From JBGPFS01 sp041483455 (GTDB taxonomy: Bacteria > Chloroflexota > Limnocylindria > Limnocylindrales > CSP1-4): a stretch of DNA of 22,556 bases. This document shows positions 21,048 to 22,556 of the stretch, piece by piece; position 1 is the first letter of the stretch; each line of letters opens with the position of its first letter. Both the position numbers and the translations under genes were made by a program. The notes beneath the pieces are model-generated. The model was not told the origin of the DNA. It was given only the letters and a program-made list of their open reading frames with translations, and did not search any database. The stretch is taken from the NCBI GenBank assembly GCA_041483455.1, contig JBGPFS010000015.1, forward strand, positions 1-22,556, read 5' to 3'.

Positions 21048-22073
21048 CTGGTCCACGTCCGAGCCGAGCCCGTGGCCGATGAGTCGGCTGCGCTGGTCAA
21101 GCAGGTAGAGCAGGCCGAGTGACGGCGCGATGACCAGCGCGGCGACCACGAAGACGATCAGCAGCGCCTCCAGCGAGCCGCTCGGAGCGGCGGCGTCCGC
21201 GAGCGACAGGGAGCCCGGCAGGATGTCCGGATACTGGGCGACGCCCCAGCCCCAGACCACCGTGACGACCGCCCCGACCGCCAGCAGACGGGTGCCGCGC
21301 GGAGCGTTCCGGCGCAGGAGGACGAGCGCCGCGCTGCCCAGGATCCCGGATGCCAGGATGAGCGGCCAGCCCCGCCGGGTCAGCTCGTCGGCGAGGAGCG
21401 GGGCGTCGATCCGGAGCACGACGATCCCGGCCACCGCCAGGGCGCCGGCCGCGATCGCGGCCACCGTGGCCCGGCGCAGGAAGTAGGCGACCAGGTCCCG
21501 ATCGTCGCGGCGCCGCGCATCCGCGACGAGGAAGACGGCCGAGAGGTAGGCACAGGTCGCGATGGCCAGGGCGCCGATCAGGACCGAGGTGGGGTTCAGC
21601 CAGCTGGCCCACGAGTCGCCCACGGCCTCGCCCGCCAGGACCCGGCCGCTGGCGATGGCTCCGCCGGCCGCGCCGAGGAAGAACGGCGTCACGACTGACG
21701 AGGCTGCGAAGACCGCGCCGGCCGCGCGTCGACCGGCGAGCCCCGTCGCGACCGGGCGGAACGCGAACGCCGCGCCGCGCAGGACGATCCCGAGGGCCGC
21801 CAGGCTGAGCGGCACGAGGAGCGTCGACATGATCGCGGCGAAGGCCGGCGGGAACGCCGTCCAGAGGATCACCAGGTCGAAGATGAGCCAGGTGTGGTTC
21901 GCCTCCCAGACCGGCCCGATGGCGTCGGCGATCAGCGCCCGCGGCCGGAGGCCACGTTCCGAGCCGCCGGCCGCGAGGTCCCACAGGCCGGCCCCGAAAT
22001 CCGCCCCGCCGAAGACCGCGTAGGCGGTCAAACCCAGCCACAGGACGATCGCGGTCGCCTGGAGCGCGCTCAT
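21006..22073 (-). CDS. cydB: Cytochrome bd quinol oxidase subunit II
   Basis: The 355-residue membrane protein has about nine helices and the family signatures GLTAYAVFGGADFGAGLWDL near the N-terminus and WEANHTWLIFDLVILWTAFP in the next segment. With CydA it forms the bd-type terminal oxidase, which oxidises quinol and reduces O2 with high affinity and no proton pumping. The ATG at 22073 overlaps the cydA stop (ATGA), so translation is coupled. The C-terminal 25 residues are hydrophilic. Length is normal. In this window it is the only terminal oxidase and a possible O2-reducing end for electrons from the hydrogenase. Confidence 0.95.
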   Translation of the reverse strand: MSALQATAIVLWLGLTAYAVFGGADFGAGLWDLAAGGSERGLRPRALIADAIGPVWEANHTWLIFDLVILWTAFPPAFAAIMSTLLVPLSLAALGIVLRGAAFAFRPVATGLAGRRAAGAVFAASSVVTPFFLGAAGGAIASGRVLAGEAVGDSWASWLNPTSVLIGALAIATCAYLSAVFLVADARRRDDRDLVAYFLRRATVAAIAAGALAVAGIVVLRIDAPLLADELTRRGWPLILASGILGSAALVLLRRNAPRGTRLLAVGAVVTVVWGWGVAQYPDILPGSLSLADAAAPSGSLEALLIVFVVAALVIAPSLGLLYLLDQRSRLIGHGLGSDVDQSRAGQTDAREGNG

Positions 22074-22556
22074 CCGGCCACCCCGCCCGAAGGTCGATGC
22101 GGACCGTACGGGACCACTTCGTCGCCGCCTCCGTCGGAGCGCCCGCCGGCCGCGAGATCCTGGGCGGCCCAGCGCCGCGCCATCCCGCGCAGGGCGAGCA
22201 GCGTCGCGATCCCGAGCGTGCCGTACAGGCCGACGACCGCAGCGAACGTGGTCTGGACGCCCGGGGTGCGGGTGACAGCGTCGGCGGTCCGTAGGACCAG
22301 GTAGACGACCCATGGCTGGCGGCCGACCTCGGTGACGATCCAGCCCGCCTCGAGCGCGACCAGCGCGGCGATCCCGGACAGCGCGGCGACCCGGAGGAAC
22401 CACCGGGCGGTCGCGTAGTCCCGCCGTCGCCAGCGCAGCACCAGGGCCCACGGCCCGAGCAGGACGAGGGCCGTCCCGAGCCCGACCATCGCGTTCCAGG
22501 CCAGGTGGACGATCGACGCCGGCGGCCGCTGGTCCACCGGCACCGCATCGAGCCCG
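22070..22556 (-). CDS. cydA: Cytochrome bd quinol oxidase subunit I (partial, C-terminal end only)
   Basis: Only the last 161 codons are in the window; the frame is open to the edge. The segment contains the CydA signature GWIVTEVGRQPWVVYLVLRTADAVT (20-residue core GWIVTEVGRQPWVVYLVLRT), preceded by VHLAWNAMVGLG and followed by a hydrophobic helix and a hydrophilic tail. CydA carries hemes b558, b595 and d and the quinol site, whose Q-loop and heme ligands lie upstream outside the window. It is the first gene of cydAB, overlapping cydB by four bases. Confidence 0.95.
   Translation of the reverse strand, partial: GLDAVPVDQRPPASIVHLAWNAMVGLGTALVLLGPWALVLRWRRRDYATARWFLRVAALSGIAALVALEAGWIVTEVGRQPWVVYLVLRTADAVTRTPGVQTTFAAVVGLYGTLGIATLLALRGMARRWAAQDLAAGGRSDGGGDEVVPYGPHRPSGGVAG

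Noticed and set aside
1..22556. CRISPR arrays, insertion sequences, prophage genes, tRNA or rRNA genes
   Set aside because: No repeated spacer pattern, transposase or integrase frame, tRNA cloverleaf or rRNA segment was recognised by eye. tRNAscan and Rfam searches would settle this.

Overview
The window is GC-rich and gene-dense, with many GTG starts and short or overlapping gene junctions. It looks like a chromosomal segment of a free-living, respiring bacterium. No rRNA or other taxonomic marker is present. The gene mix (Tat-exported [NiFe] hydrogenase, cytochrome bd oxidase, NCS1/dihydropyrimidine genes, ApbE with a ferric-reductase-like membrane protein) and the composition would suit a soil-type Chloroflexota lineage, or less likely an actinobacterium. 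That placement is inference and uncertain.

Layout. (1) 1-5167: pyrimidine or hydantoin salvage and catabolism. A cut-off nitrilase-family amidohydrolase on the minus strand diverges from an NCS1 permease, followed on the plus strand by a DAO-family FAD oxidoreductase and a PreA-like dihydropyrimidine dehydrogenase. (2) 5202-9788, minus strand: a compact four-gene [NiFe] hydrogenase operon in the order small subunit, large subunit, b-type cytochrome, heptaheme c-type cytochrome. (3) 9970-12711, minus: a membrane PAS-GGDEF-EAL protein. (4) 13185-13682, plus: a flavodoxin-fold protein. (5) 13716-16166, minus: a small membrane protein, ApbE (FAD:protein FMN transferase) and a ferric-reductase-like heme membrane protein, divergent from (6) 16252-18179, plus: an OmpR-type response regulator and its histidine kinase. 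(7) 18346-19083, minus: a NarL-type regulator with a degenerate receiver, divergent from (8) 19370-20656, plus: citrate synthase, then a truncated methyltransferase fragment. (9) 21006-22556, minus: cydB and the 3' end of cydA.

How it fits together. The hydrogenase is predicted to face the outside of the membrane. It can pass electrons through its iron-sulfur chain to the b cytochrome (quinone) and possibly to the heptaheme cytochrome. Cytochrome bd could close an aerobic H2-to-O2 chain, although it lies about 12 kb away.

The main candidate for something new is the hydrogenase. The large subunit ends exactly at the mature C-terminal His, with no peptide for a maturation protease to remove. 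The normally conserved proton-transfer Glu of the RIEGH motif is Gly. The small subunit has Asn in place of one proximal-cluster Cys. Two membrane components carry Pro/Ala/Glu-rich cytoplasmic extensions, and the operon ends in a seven-heme cytochrome. No hyp or maturation-protease gene is in the window.
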